DNA of 41,145 bases from contig NZ_MSJQ01000023.1 of assembly GCF_014596515.1 (NCBI RefSeq), forward strand, positions 1-41,145, read 5' to 3'. Positions 33,419-41,145 of the stretch are shown here, piece after piece. The position numbers and the translations under genes are program-made. How positions within the stretch are numbered: the first letter of the stretch is position 1; each line of letters begins with the position of its first letter. The notes beneath the pieces were generated by a model. The model had not been told where the DNA came from and did not search any database. It worked only from the letters and a program-made list of their open reading frames with translations. This DNA comes from Streptomyces sp. CBMA156 (GTDB taxonomy: Bacteria > Actinomycetota > Actinomycetes > Streptomycetales > Streptomycetaceae).

Positions 33419-33519
33419 GGTAAGCAGACTTCGCAGTCGCCGGCGGTGAAAGTCATCACGGTGCGTCCCCTGGCCTGAACTTGTCGCGGACGCGCCCGGG
33501 GCCGGCCTGCTCGTAGTTT
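33419..33519 (+). promoter_or_regulatory. Shared cluster promoter module, copy 4 (before lysX)
   Basis: On the plus strand, the 50-bp block (33419-33468) starts GGTAAGC and ends AGTCATCAC-GGTGCGTCC. Then come 17 nt, GCGGACGC (33486-33493), 20 nt and TAGTTT (33514-33519). The -10-like hexamer is identical to that of copy 1. The lysX GTG is 63 nt further on. The sulfotransferase gene starts 113 bp away on the other strand, so one bound regulator could serve both arms. Confidence 0.77.
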
Positions 33520-33582
33520 CCTATTCACGCGTCAGGCCGGTTGTACCGTCCGGTCAATCAGTGCCCCTAATACGGAGGTCAC

Positions 33583-34458
33583 GTGTCAGCGACAGAGCGC
33601 CCGGGGGACCGCGGGATCGCGGTACTCGCCAGCAGGATCGGCGCGGACGAGAAACGGCTGTTCGACGCCTTCGACCGGCGCGGCGTCCCCTTCGAGCACG
33701 TCGACACCCGCCGGCAGTGGTTCCCGGCCGGGCAGCACGGCCTGCCCTGGGGGCTCGCGCTGAACCGGGAGATCGGCCAGGTCCGCGCCGAGTACGCGGC
33801 CCGCTGCCTCGACGCCGCGGGCGTCGAGGTGGTCAACAGCCCGGACGCCACCGAGGTCTGCGGCGACAAGTGGCGCACCACCCTGGCCTTCCTGACGGCC
33901 GGGGTGCCGACTCCGCGCACCGCGCTCGGCCTCACGCCGCAGGCCACGCTGGAGGCCCTGGACTCCATCGGCTACCCGGCCCTGATCAAACCGCTGGTCG
34001 GCTCCTGGGGCCGGCTGGTGGTCCCGCTGGCCGACCGGGCCACCGCGGAGGCCGTGCTCGAGTACGTCGCCGCGCTGCCGGGCCCGCAGTCGCACCTCGG
34101 GTACGTGCAGGAGCTGATCGACAAGCCCGACCGGGACATCCGGGTGATCGTGGTCGGCGGCGAGGTGCTGGGGGCCGTCTACCGGAGCGGTGAGGCCCTG
34201 CGCACCAACGTGGCCCTCGGCGGGCAGACCCGGCCGTGCGAGGCGACGGCGGAGATCACCAAGCTCTCGCTCGCCGCCGCCTCCTCCGTCGGCGCGGACA
34301 TCGCCGGTGTCGACCTGATCGAGGACCGGGACGGCCGGCTGCTGGTGCTGGAGGTCAACCACCGGGTCGAGTTCTCCGGTTTCCAATCCGCGCTCGGCGA
34401 CCGGGTCGACGTCGCGGACCACATCGTCGACCACCTACTGGAGCGAGCGCAACGATGA
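33583..34458 (+). CDS. lysX: LysX-type ATP-grasp ligase loading the amino acid on LysW
   Basis: The 291-residue protein starts at a GTG behind GGAGG. GYPALIKPLVGSWGRLVVPL is the ATP loop characteristic of LysX/RimK enzymes, followed by YVQELIDKPDRDIRVIVVGG, TNVALGGQ and the metal site LLVLEVNHRVEFSGF. It should link the alpha-amino group of glutamate (or a close relative) to the C-terminal Glu of the carrier at 24478-24651. It heads the plus-strand operon and is coupled to lysK by an ATGA overlap. Choice of glutamate over aminoadipate is inferred from the transketolase step. Confidence 0.9.
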   Translation: MSATERPGDRGIAVLASRIGADEKRLFDAFDRRGVPFEHVDTRRQWFPAGQHGLPWGLALNREIGQVRAEYAARCLDAAGVEVVNSPDATEVCGDKWRTTLAFLTAGVPTPRTALGLTPQATLEALDSIGYPALIKPLVGSWGRLVVPLADRATAEAVLEYVAALPGPQSHLGYVQELIDKPDRDIRVIVVGGEVLGAVYRSGEALRTNVALGGQTRPCEATAEITKLSLAAASSVGADIAGVDLIEDRDGRLLVLEVNHRVEFSGFQSALGDRVDVADHIVDHLLERAQR

Positions 34459-35579
34459 ACTGGGCGTTCACATCCTCCGGCAGCGTCACCGAGACGTACG
34501 CCGTCGGACTGCTGCGCAACATGCTGGAGATCCCCTCCACGTCCTACCAGGAGCGCGCGCTGGCCGACTACCTGGCCGAGGCGATGACGGACCTGGGCTT
34601 CCTGACCCACATCGACGGCGTGGGCAACGTCATCGGCGTCATCGAACGCGGTGAGGGCCCGACCGTCATGCTGCTGGGGCACATGGACACCGTCTCGGGC
34701 CAGGTCCGGGTCCGCTCCGAGGACGGCCGGCTGTACGGCCGCGGCGCGGTGGACGCCAAGGGCCCGCTCGCCGCGATGATCTGCGCCGCGGCCGGCGCGG
34801 TGGACTTCGCCGGCCGACTGGTGGTGATCGGCGTCGTCGAGGAGGAGACCCCGCGCTCCCGGGGCGCGATGGCGATCCGGGCCGCCCACCAGCGGCCGGA
34901 CGCGCTGGTCATCGGCGAACCCAGCGGCTGGTCGAGCGTGGTGCTCGGCTACAAGGGCAAGCTCGACCTGCGCTACACCGTCAAGTGCCCCGCCACCCAC
35001 CCGAGCAACCCGGCGCCGAAGGCCTCCGAACTGGCCGTCGCCTGCTGGGACGCGCTGGTCGACCTGCTCGGCCCGGACGCGAGCCACGGCGTGTTCGCCC
35101 AGCCGGGCGCAACGCTCTGCCGGCTCAACGCCGACATGACCTCGGCGACGGCCGACCTCAGCATCCGCATCCCGCCGGGATTCGACGTCGACGCCCTGGT
35201 GGGCGCGCTGCGCGAGCGGCTGACGGCCGGCGACCTCGACGTGGTGAACTCGGTGGCGGCCTGCCGGGTGGGCAGGTCCGACCCGGTGGTCCGCGCCCTG
35301 GTGTCCGGGGTCAGGCGACTGCACGCCCAGCCGCGCCTGGTGGTGAAGACGGCCACCTCGGACATGAACACCCTGGCCGAGGTCTGGGACGTCCCGATGG
35401 CCACCTACGGCCCGGGCGACAGCAGCCTCGACCACGCCGACGACGAGCACATCGTGCTGTCCGACTACCTGCGCGGCATCGACGTGCTGACCCTCGCCGT
35501 CACGGAGCTGGCGCAGCTGCCCGTGCGCGCGGACACCCCGGAGACCGCGGCGCCCCGGCCCGAGAGGAGCCTGCGGTGA
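34455..35579 (+). CDS. lysK: LysK-type M20 metallopeptidase releasing the product from LysW
   Basis: The 374-residue protein has M20 metal ligands: His76 and Asp78 in [10 protein letters not shown], Asp in [14 protein letters not shown], the Glu pair in [11 protein letters not shown], Glu in IGEPSGW and the final His in [11 protein letters not shown]. LysK enzymes hydrolyse the isopeptide bond between the carrier Glu and the finished amino acid. ATG overlaps the lysX stop, and its own stop overlaps the NRPS start (GTGA). Release may therefore be coupled to the NRPS. Confidence 0.9.
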   Translation: MNWAFTSSGSVTETYAVGLLRNMLEIPSTSYQERALADYLAEAMTDLGFLTHIDGVGNVIGVIERGEGPTVMLLGHMDTVSGQVRVRSEDGRLYGRGAVDAKGPLAAMICAAAGAVDFAGRLVVIGVVEEETPRSRGAMAIRAAHQRPDALVIGEPSGWSSVVLGYKGKLDLRYTVKCPATHPSNPAPKASELAVACWDALVDLLGPDASHGVFAQPGATLCRLNADMTSATADLSIRIPPGFDVDALVGALRERLTAGDLDVVNSVAACRVGRSDPVVRALVSGVRRLHAQPRLVVKTATSDMNTLAEVWDVPMATYGPGDSSLDHADDEHIVLSDYLRGIDVLTLAVTELAQLPVRADTPETAAPRPERSLR

Positions 35580-38500
35580 CCGACCTGACCCAGCGCCTCG
35601 CCGCGCTGCCGGCGGAGCGCCGCACACGGTTCCTCGCCCGGCTGCGGGAGCAGGCGCGCGCCGCGGCGGAGCGGGGCCCGACGCCGCGCGGCGACACCGG
35701 GCCTGTGCCGCTGTCGCCCGCGCAGGAGACCCTCCGGTTCCTCGACGGCCCGGCACCGGACGCCCCGGTCGGCGGGATGCCGCTGTGCCTGCGCCTGCGG
35801 GGCGGCCTGGACGCGCGGGCGCTGCGCTCCGCGCTGGCCGCGGTCGTCGCCCGGCACGACGCGCTGCGGACCGTGATCGTGGAGCGCGAGGGCGGCCCGA
35901 TGCAGGTGGTCGTGCCCGAGGTCCCGGTCGAACTGCCGCTGGTCGAGGCCGAGGGCGCGGACCACGGGCAGCGGCTCGCCGCCGCGCGGGCCCTGGTGGA
36001 GGCGCGGAGCGGGGCACCGTTCGACCCGGCCAGGATGCCGGTGTGGCGCGCGCTGCTGGTCAGGGTGGCGCCGGACGACCACCTCTTCCTGTTCGACCTG
36101 CCCGACGTGGTGTGCGACGCCCGCTCGCGGGAGGTGCTGGCCCGCGACCTCGCCGAGTGCTACCGCTCACGGCTCGCCGGCGACGCCCCGCGACTTCCTG
36201 AACTCCCGGTGCAGTACCCCGACTTCACGGTGTGGCAGCGCGCCCGGCGGCGCACCGCCGACCTGGACGCGGCGGCCGCGTACTGGCGGGAGAAGCTGGC
36301 CGGCTCCGAGGTCCTGGAGTTCCCGACCGACCGGCCGCGCGGCGACGCCAGGACCTTCGCGGGCGGCGCCGACAGCTTCCCCGTCGGGCACGAGGGCGTG
36401 CAGCGGGCGGGCAAGCTGGCCGGGGAGGAGGGCGCGAGCCCGTCCGATGTCCTCACCGCCGCGTTCCTCACCCTGCTGCACCGCTACTCGGGCCTGGACG
36501 ACCTGGTGATCGGCTCGCCTGACCCGGACCGGCCGCACGACGCCGTGTCCTCGGTGGTCGGCCCCTTCACCGACCTGCGGGTGCTGCGCACGGACCTCTC
36601 CGGCGACCCGACCTTCCGCGAACTGGTCCGGCGGGTCGGGCGCGTGACGTCCGAGGCGTACCAGAGGGGCGGCCTGTCCCTCGACAGGCTGGTCGCCGCC
36701 GCGGACCCGGTCCTCGACCCGTCCCGCTCCCCCGTCTTCCAGATCGTGTTCGGCGTGGCCTCCCCGGACCCGGACCCGGACCAGGACCAGGCCCCGGACC
36801 TCGCGACCGCCCTGCCGGGCATCGAGACCTCGCGCGAGAGCGTCCGCGGCCGCGGCTCCCGGTTCGACATGAGCTGGAGCCTGGCGGAGCGGACCGCTCC
36901 CGGCGCCGACGCCGTGCTGCGCGTCGAGTTCAACACCGACCTGTTCGACGCCGCGAGCGTCGCCAGGTTCGCCCGGCACTACGACGGGCTGCTGCGCGCC
37001 CTGACCGCCGCCCCGGACACCCCGTTGTCCGCCGCCGAGGTGCTGAGCCCGGCGGACCTGGCGTTCCTGGCCGAGGTCGGCCGGGGGCCGGTGCGGCCGA
37101 TCCGCGAATCCACCGTCGTGGCGGAGTTCGAGGCGCGCGTCCGGGAGGCTCCGGACGCCGTGGCGGTCCTCGTCGACGGCGTCGAGACCGGCTACGCCGA
37201 GCTCAACACCCGGGCGAACCGGCTCGCCGCCCTGCTGCGCGGGCGCGGCGTCGGGCCCGGCATGCGGGTCGGCCTCTGTCTGCACAGGACCGTGGACGTG
37301 CCGACCGCGATCCTCGCGGTGCTCAAGACCGGCGCGGCCTACGTGCCGCTCGACCCGGCGCATCCGCCCGCCCGCGTCGCGGAGATCGCCTCCGACGCGG
37401 ACCTGCGCGCGGTGATCGCGCACACCGGGACCGGCAGGGCCGTGGCCGAGGCCGGCGCGCCCGTCGTGACGCTGGACGACGTCCGCGAGGAGCTGGCGGC
37501 GATGCCCGGCGGGAACCCGCCGCTCGCCGCGCGGCCGGACGACGTCGCGTACGTCATCTACACCTCGGGCAGCACCGGCAAGCCGAAGGGCGTGCTGCTC
37601 GAACACCGCGGCGTGGTCAACTTCGTCGACTCCACCCGGGACCTGTTCGAGCTGACCCCGGCCGACCGGGTGCTCGGGTTCGCCTCGGTGACCTTCGACG
37701 TCTCCGTCTTCGAGACGTTCTCGGCGCTGCTCACCGGAGCACGGCTGTGCCTGGCGACCGACGACGAACGGCTGTCCGTCGACCGGCTCCAGGCGCTGAT
37801 GGAGCGGGCCGGCATCACCGTGATCGACCTGCCCCCGACCGTCATGCCGCTGCTGGCGCCCGAGAAGTTCACCGACCTGCGGATCGCGTTCGTCGGCGGC
37901 GAGGCGTTCAGCGGTGAGCTGGTGAACCGGTGGAACCCCGGCCGTCGGCTGTTCAACGGCTACGGGCCGACCGAGTGCACGGTCACGGTGATCGTGGAGG
38001 AGTGCCCCGGCACCTGGGACGCCTCGCCGCCGATCGGCCTGCCGATGGCCAACCACGTGGCGCACGTGCTGGACCGCGACCTGCGCCAGGTGCCGGTCGG
38101 TGTGCCCGGCGAACTGGTGATCGGCGGCGCCGGACTGGCGCGCGGCTACCTCGACCGGGACGAGCTGACCGCCGAGAAGTTCGTCGCCGACCCGTTCGGC
38201 ACCGCGCCCGGTGGACGGCTGTACCGGACCGGCGATCTGGTGAAGCGGCTGGCCGACGGCCGGCTGGTCTTCCTCGGCCGGCTCGACCAGCAGGTCAAGA
38301 TCCGCGGCCTGCGGATCGAACTGGGCGAGGTGGAGTCGGCGTTGACCGCCTTCGACGGCATCGGACCGGTCAGCGTGCGGACCCGCGCCGACGACGGCGG
38401 GGACAAGTACCTGGTCGGCTACCTGACCGGGATCACCGAGCAGCAGGTGCCCGCGGTCCGCGAGCACCTCGGCACCCGCCTGCCGTCGTACATGATCCCG

Positions 38501-39706
38501 TCGTACTTCGTGGTCCTCGACGAACTGCCGCTCACCAGCAGCGGCAAGGTCGACTGGCGCCGGCTGCCCGCGCCCGACCGCGGCCGCACCGACGACCGCC
38601 CCGGCGACGAGTCGCTCACCGTGACGGAACGGCGGCTGCTGGACGACGTGCTCGCCCCCCTGCTGCGCGGCGGCCGGATCGGCGTGCGCGACGACTTCTT
38701 CCTGGCCGGCGGCAACAGCCTCCAGGCCGTCCAGCTGATGTCGGCGATCGGCCGCAGGTTCGGGGTGGAGATCACGCTCGGCGACTTCTTCGCCTCGCCG
38801 ACCGTCTCGCACCTGGCCTCCGTCATCGACGCCGACCGCGCCGCCCGGCGCGACGACGGCGACCCGCTCGACGCGCTGGCGGGCCTGTCCGGGCAGGACG
38901 GCGCCGGGACGGCCGCGCGGGCGGACGACCGGGCACCGGTGGTGATGCGCGCGTCGGGCCCGGCCCAGGTCGTCCTGCTGCACCCCTCCGGCGGCGAGCT
39001 GTTCTGCTACATGCCGCTGGCCAGGGCGCTGCGCGCGGACATCGGGGTGGCCGGGTTCGCCGCCGACCCGCTGGACGCCGCCGTCGCTCCACCGGACGCG
39101 ATGGCGGCCACCGCCGCCAGGATCGCGCGGTCCCTGACCGCGAGCGGTCTGCCGGGGTCGTTCTGCCTGGCCGGCTGGTCCTACGGCGGCGTGCTCGCCT
39201 TCGAGGTCGCCCGGCAGATCGAGCTGGAGACCGGGCAGCGCCCGCCGCTCGTCCTGCTGGACGCCGCGTACGACGAGGACACCGTCCCCCTGGACGAGCC
39301 GACGGTGCGGCAGCGGTTCGTGCACGACGTCGCCAGGCTCGCGGGCTGCACCGGCCCCGCGGTGCACGCGGTGCTGGACGACCCGGCCGCCGGGGTGGCC
39401 GCCGTCCGCCGGACCCTGGCCGGGCTCGGCGTCGAACTGGAGCTCACCGAGCAGGAGTTGGACTCCCGCTTCGCCACCTTCCGGTCCTGCGCCCTGTCGA
39501 TGCAGGAGTACCGCCCGCCGGCCCCGTACGGTGGCCCGGTCACGGTGCTGACCGCCTCGCCCCACCCCGCCATGGAGGAGCAGTGGCGGGCGGTGTGCAC
39601 GGGCCCGTTCCGGGCCGGGAGCGTGCCCGCCGACCACTACACCCTGTTCACGGAACCGGCGCTGGACCGGGTCGTCGCGGCGATCGAAGAGATGCTCGCC
39701 CCTTGA
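35576..39706 (+). CDS. One-module NRPS (C-A-PCP-TE) with degenerate condensation motif
   Basis: The protein has 1376 residues from the GTG at 35576 behind GAGAGGAG. A condensation-fold domain (about 40-460) has PDVVCDA at 176-182 where active domains have HHxxxDG, so the catalytic His is missing. The adenylation domain (about 510-1000) has YTSGSTGKPKG from 662, FDVSVFETF from 707, GYGPTEC, YRTGDL and GRLDQQVKIRGLRIELGEVE. Asp708 fits an alpha-amino acid substrate; the pocket residues I read (D, V, F, D, F, G, G, V, T, K) match no code I know. The carrier Ser1048 is in GGNSLQ, and the thioesterase Ser1202 is in GWSYGG. It probably activates one amino acid, which is then modified by the downstream dehydrogenases and released or coupled. 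Confidence 0.93.
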   Translation: MTDLTQRLAALPAERRTRFLARLREQARAAAERGPTPRGDTGPVPLSPAQETLRFLDGPAPDAPVGGMPLCLRLRGGLDARALRSALAAVVARHDALRTVIVEREGGPMQVVVPEVPVELPLVEAEGADHGQRLAAARALVEARSGAPFDPARMPVWRALLVRVAPDDHLFLFDLPDVVCDARSREVLARDLAECYRSRLAGDAPRLPELPVQYPDFTVWQRARRRTADLDAAAAYWREKLAGSEVLEFPTDRPRGDARTFAGGADSFPVGHEGVQRAGKLAGEEGASPSDVLTAAFLTLLHRYSGLDDLVIGSPDPDRPHDAVSSVVGPFTDLRVLRTDLSGDPTFRELVRRVGRVTSEAYQRGGLSLDRLVAAADPVLDPSRSPVFQIVFGVASPDPDPDQDQAPDLATALPGIETSRESVRGRGSRFDMSWSLAERTAPGADAVLRVEFNTDLFDAASVARFARHYDGLLRALTAAPDTPLSAAEVLSPADLAFLAEVGRGPVRPIRESTVVAEFEARVREAPDAVAVLVDGVETGYAELNTRANRLAALLRGRGVGPGMRVGLCLHRTVDVPTAILAVLKTGAAYVPLDPAHPPARVAEIASDADLRAVIAHTGTGRAVAEAGAPVVTLDDVREELAAMPGGNPPLAARPDDVAYVIYTSGSTGKPKGVLLEHRGVVNFVDSTRDLFELTPADRVLGFASVTFDVSVFETFSALLTGARLCLATDDERLSVDRLQALMERAGITVIDLPPTVMPLLAPEKFTDLRIAFVGGEAFSGELVNRWNPGRRLFNGYGPTECTVTVIVEECPGTWDASPPIGLPMANHVAHVLDRDLRQVPVGVPGELVIGGAGLARGYLDRDELTAEKFVADPFGTAPGGRLYRTGDLVKRLADGRLVFLGRLDQQVKIRGLRIELGEVESALTAFDGIGPVSVRTRADDGGDKYLVGYLTGITEQQVPAVREHLGTRLPSYMIPSYFVVLDELPLTSSGKVDWRRLPAPDRGRTDDRPGDESLTVTERRLLDDVLAPLLRGGRIGVRDDFFLAGGNSLQAVQLMSAIGRRFGVEITLGDFFASPTVSHLASVIDADRAARRDDGDPLDALAGLSGQDGAGTAARADDRAPVVMRASGPAQVVLLHPSGGELFCYMPLARALRADIGVAGFAADPLDAAVAPPDAMAATAARIARSLTASGLPGSFCLAGWSYGGVLAFEVARQIELETGQRPPLVLLDAAYDEDTVPLDEPTVRQRFVHDVARLAGCTGPAVHAVLDDPAAGVAAVRRTLAGLGVELELTEQELDSRFATFRSCALSMQEYRPPAPYGGPVTVLTASPHPAMEEQWRAVCTGPFRAGSVPADHYTLFTEPALDRVVAAIEEMLAP

Positions 39707-39716
39707 GGAGACGCAG

Positions 39717-40871
39717 ATGCGGTACGGGTTCACCGAGGACCAAGAGCGGTTCCGCGCGGAGGTGCGGAGGACGCTGCGCTCCCCCGAGGTGCGCACCGCC
39801 GCGGCGGCGGCCACCGGCGCCGACGGCGTCGAGCCGGACCAGCGCCCGCTCTACCGCCTGCTCGGGGAGCTGGGACTGCTCGCCGTGCACTGGCCGGCCG
39901 AGTACGGCGGAGCGGGCCGTCCGCTCACCGACGCGGCGATCGTCGCCGAGGAGCTGGTGCGCGCGGGCGTCCCCGACACCCTGCACGTCAACACCATCCA
40001 GATCGTCGGCCAGTTCCTGCTGATGGCGGGCAGCGACGAGCAGAAGCGCCGGTACCTGCCCGCGCTGGCCCGCGGCGAGAGCTTCGCCTCGGTGCTCTAC
40101 ACCGAGCCGGACGCGGCGTCCGACCTCGGCGCGCTGCGGGCCGTGGCCGAACCGGACGGCGACGGCTACCGGATCACGGGCACCAAGGTGTTCAGCCTGA
40201 AGACCCGGTTCGTCGACCTCGGCCTGTGCGCGGCCCGCACGACGCCGGGCGCGGGGAAGTACCAGGGGATCAGCCTGTTCCTGGTCGACATGTCCGCTCC
40301 CGGCGTCGCGGTGTCGGTCATCCCCGGCATCGGCGACGAGCACTTCCACCGGATCGACCTGGACGCGGTCGCGGTGCCGGGCGACGCCCTCCTCGGGCCG
40401 CGCGACGAGGGGTGGCCGCTGCTCAACCAGGCGCTGGCCATCGAGCGCACCGGCCTCGACTACTACCTCAAGGCCGAACACTGGCTGGAGGCCGCGCTGG
40501 AGGCCCTGGCCGACGGCGGGGCGGACGACCCGCACGACGCGGACCTCGAACGGATCGGGCGCTGGTACGGCGCGCTCACCGCCGACCACGTCCTCGCCTG
40601 GGAGGTGCTCACCGGCCTGGCGGCGGACCGGGTCGACCAGGTCGCGGCCGCCGTCGCGAAGTACCACAGCAGCGAACTCGCCCAGAGCGTCGCGGCCTGG
40701 GCCGCCGGCGTCCCCACCCCTGAGCAGCGGGCCGACCGCACCCGAGCGGCGCAGACCCTGGACTCGGCCTTCCGGGAGGCGCCGGGGCTCACGCTGTCGG
40801 CCGGCACCTCCGAGGTGATGCTCCAGATCACGGCCGCCGCGTTCGACTCCATCGGACCGCAGGAGCACTGA
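39717..40871 (+). CDS. Acyl-CoA dehydrogenase-like flavoprotein, first of a pair
   Basis: The 384-residue protein has YTEPDAASDLGALRAV, GYRITGTKVFSLKTRFVDL and LSAGTSEVMLQITAAAF as family signatures. At the position of the catalytic Glu in YEG-type members it has Ala (SAGTSEV), as in subunits of heteromeric dehydrogenases. The ATG is 10 nt after the NRPS stop, behind GAGGAG. A second, related gene begins 1 nt after its stop, so a two-subunit enzyme acting on the NRPS-tethered amino acid (alpha,beta-desaturation) is plausible. Confidence 0.83.
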   Translation: MRYGFTEDQERFRAEVRRTLRSPEVRTAAAAATGADGVEPDQRPLYRLLGELGLLAVHWPAEYGGAGRPLTDAAIVAEELVRAGVPDTLHVNTIQIVGQFLLMAGSDEQKRRYLPALARGESFASVLYTEPDAASDLGALRAVAEPDGDGYRITGTKVFSLKTRFVDLGLCAARTTPGAGKYQGISLFLVDMSAPGVAVSVIPGIGDEHFHRIDLDAVAVPGDALLGPRDEGWPLLNQALAIERTGLDYYLKAEHWLEAALEALADGGADDPHDADLERIGRWYGALTADHVLAWEVLTGLAADRVDQVAAAVAKYHSSELAQSVAAWAAGVPTPEQRADRTRAAQTLDSAFREAPGLTLSAGTSEVMLQITAAAFDSIGPQEH

Positions 40872-40872
40872 C

Positions 40873-41145
40873 ATGGACCTCACCCCCGACCCGCTCTTCA
40901 TCCAGCTGCGCAGGGCGCTGCGCACCGGCCTGGACGGCCTCCCCGCCCTGGACGGGATCCACGGCGCGCCGGTGGCCGACGGGGCCTGCGGCCCGACCCG
41001 GCCGGTGCTCGACGCGCTGGACGCGGCCGCCTTCGAACGGCCGGCCGCCGCCGGCGGCCTCGGTCTCGGCCTGACGGCCGGGGTGCTCGTCGGCGAGGAG
41101 CTCGGCCGCGCGGCCCGCGGGAACTCCTACCGGGCCGACGCGGTG
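40873..41145 (+). CDS. Partial acyl-CoA dehydrogenase-like protein, second of a pair
   Basis: The first 91 codons are present before the window ends. The ATG lies 1 nt after the previous stop. The visible part is short of motifs, but GLGLGLTAGVLVGEELGRAARGNSY resembles the N-terminal helical region of acyl-CoA dehydrogenases (the EELGR stretch). The reading as the partner subunit of 39717-40871 rests mainly on this and on position. Confidence 0.6.
   Translation, partial: MDLTPDPLFIQLRRALRTGLDGLPALDGIHGAPVADGACGPTRPVLDALDAAAFERPAAAGGLGLGLTAGVLVGEELGRAARGNSYRADAV

Noticed and set aside
8107..33519. The four 50-bp repeats as a CRISPR array or as mobile-element ends
   Set aside because: They are 6-10 kb apart, always at a fixed distance before a gene start, degenerate rather than identical, and no cas or transposase gene or target duplication is seen.

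Overview
The window is very GC-rich DNA with strongly biased third codon positions, many GTG starts and ATGA or GTGA stop/start overlaps. This is typical of a streptomycete-type actinomycete (Streptomyces, Kitasatospora or a close relative). No rRNA, tRNA, transposase, phage or CRISPR element was seen.

Layout. Positions 1-3192 are chromosomal flank: the edge of an unknown Pro/Ala-rich protein gene, a methyltransferase, a split RibD-like reductase/deaminase pair and a HAD phosphatase. A strong convergent hairpin (3218-3255) then marks the left border of a large biosynthetic gene cluster that runs off the right edge. The cluster has four main transcription units. (A) 3277-8028, minus: lysY-lysZ-cysC-cysD-cysN. 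(B) 8241-18278, minus: a 2OG dioxygenase, an acyl-CoA dehydrogenase, an N-hydroxylase, a FAD amine oxidase, a cupin-MetRS fusion, an acyl-ACP ligase, an ACP, a GNAT and a C45 hydrolase. (C) 18503-24651, minus: a LysW-type amino-group carrier protein, an ATP-grasp ligase, an MFS exporter, an SDR, an alpha/beta hydrolase, a KAS III-like protein and a second ACP; a further ATP-grasp ligase lies divergently at 24968-26173. (D) two divergent arms around 33306-33582. The minus arm holds a sulfotransferase, a pair of unusual proteins, a PLP aminotransferase, a two-subunit transketolase and an ATP-grasp ligase. The plus arm holds LysX, LysK, a one-module NRPS and two acyl-CoA dehydrogenases.

How the genes fit together (inference from known families). 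LysX would load glutamate on the C-terminal Glu of LysW. LysZ and LysY would make the carrier-bound semialdehyde, the transketolase would add a C2 unit, and the aminotransferase would aminate it. This is the logic known for vazabitide/azinomycin-type (2S,6R)-diamino-(5R,7)-dihydroxyheptanoate. CysD/CysN/CysC make PAPS for the sulfotransferase, and sulfate elimination would close an aziridine or azabicycle, for which the adjacent pair 30728-32408 is the candidate enzyme. LysK would release the amino acid from the carrier. In parallel, operon B carries the hydrazine-forming trio (N6-hydroxylysine maker, cupin-MetRS, FAD oxidase) giving hydrazinoacetate, plus the triacsin/azaserine-like set (GNAT, ligase, ACP, acyl-CoA dehydrogenase, hydrolase) that would turn it into a hydrazonoacetyl-ACP. 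The predicted product is therefore a small peptide joining an N-N (hydrazone or diazo) unit to an AmCP-made azabicyclic or diamino-dihydroxy amino acid. The AmCP plus hydrazone combination has a known precedent (s56-p1), but I cannot tell whether this is that cluster, a relative or something new.

The most striking non-coding signal is a promoter module of about 100 bp. It is present four times with almost identical spacing, upstream of lysY, the dioxygenase gene, lysW and lysX, that is, at the head of each main operon. No regulator gene that could bind it lies inside the window.
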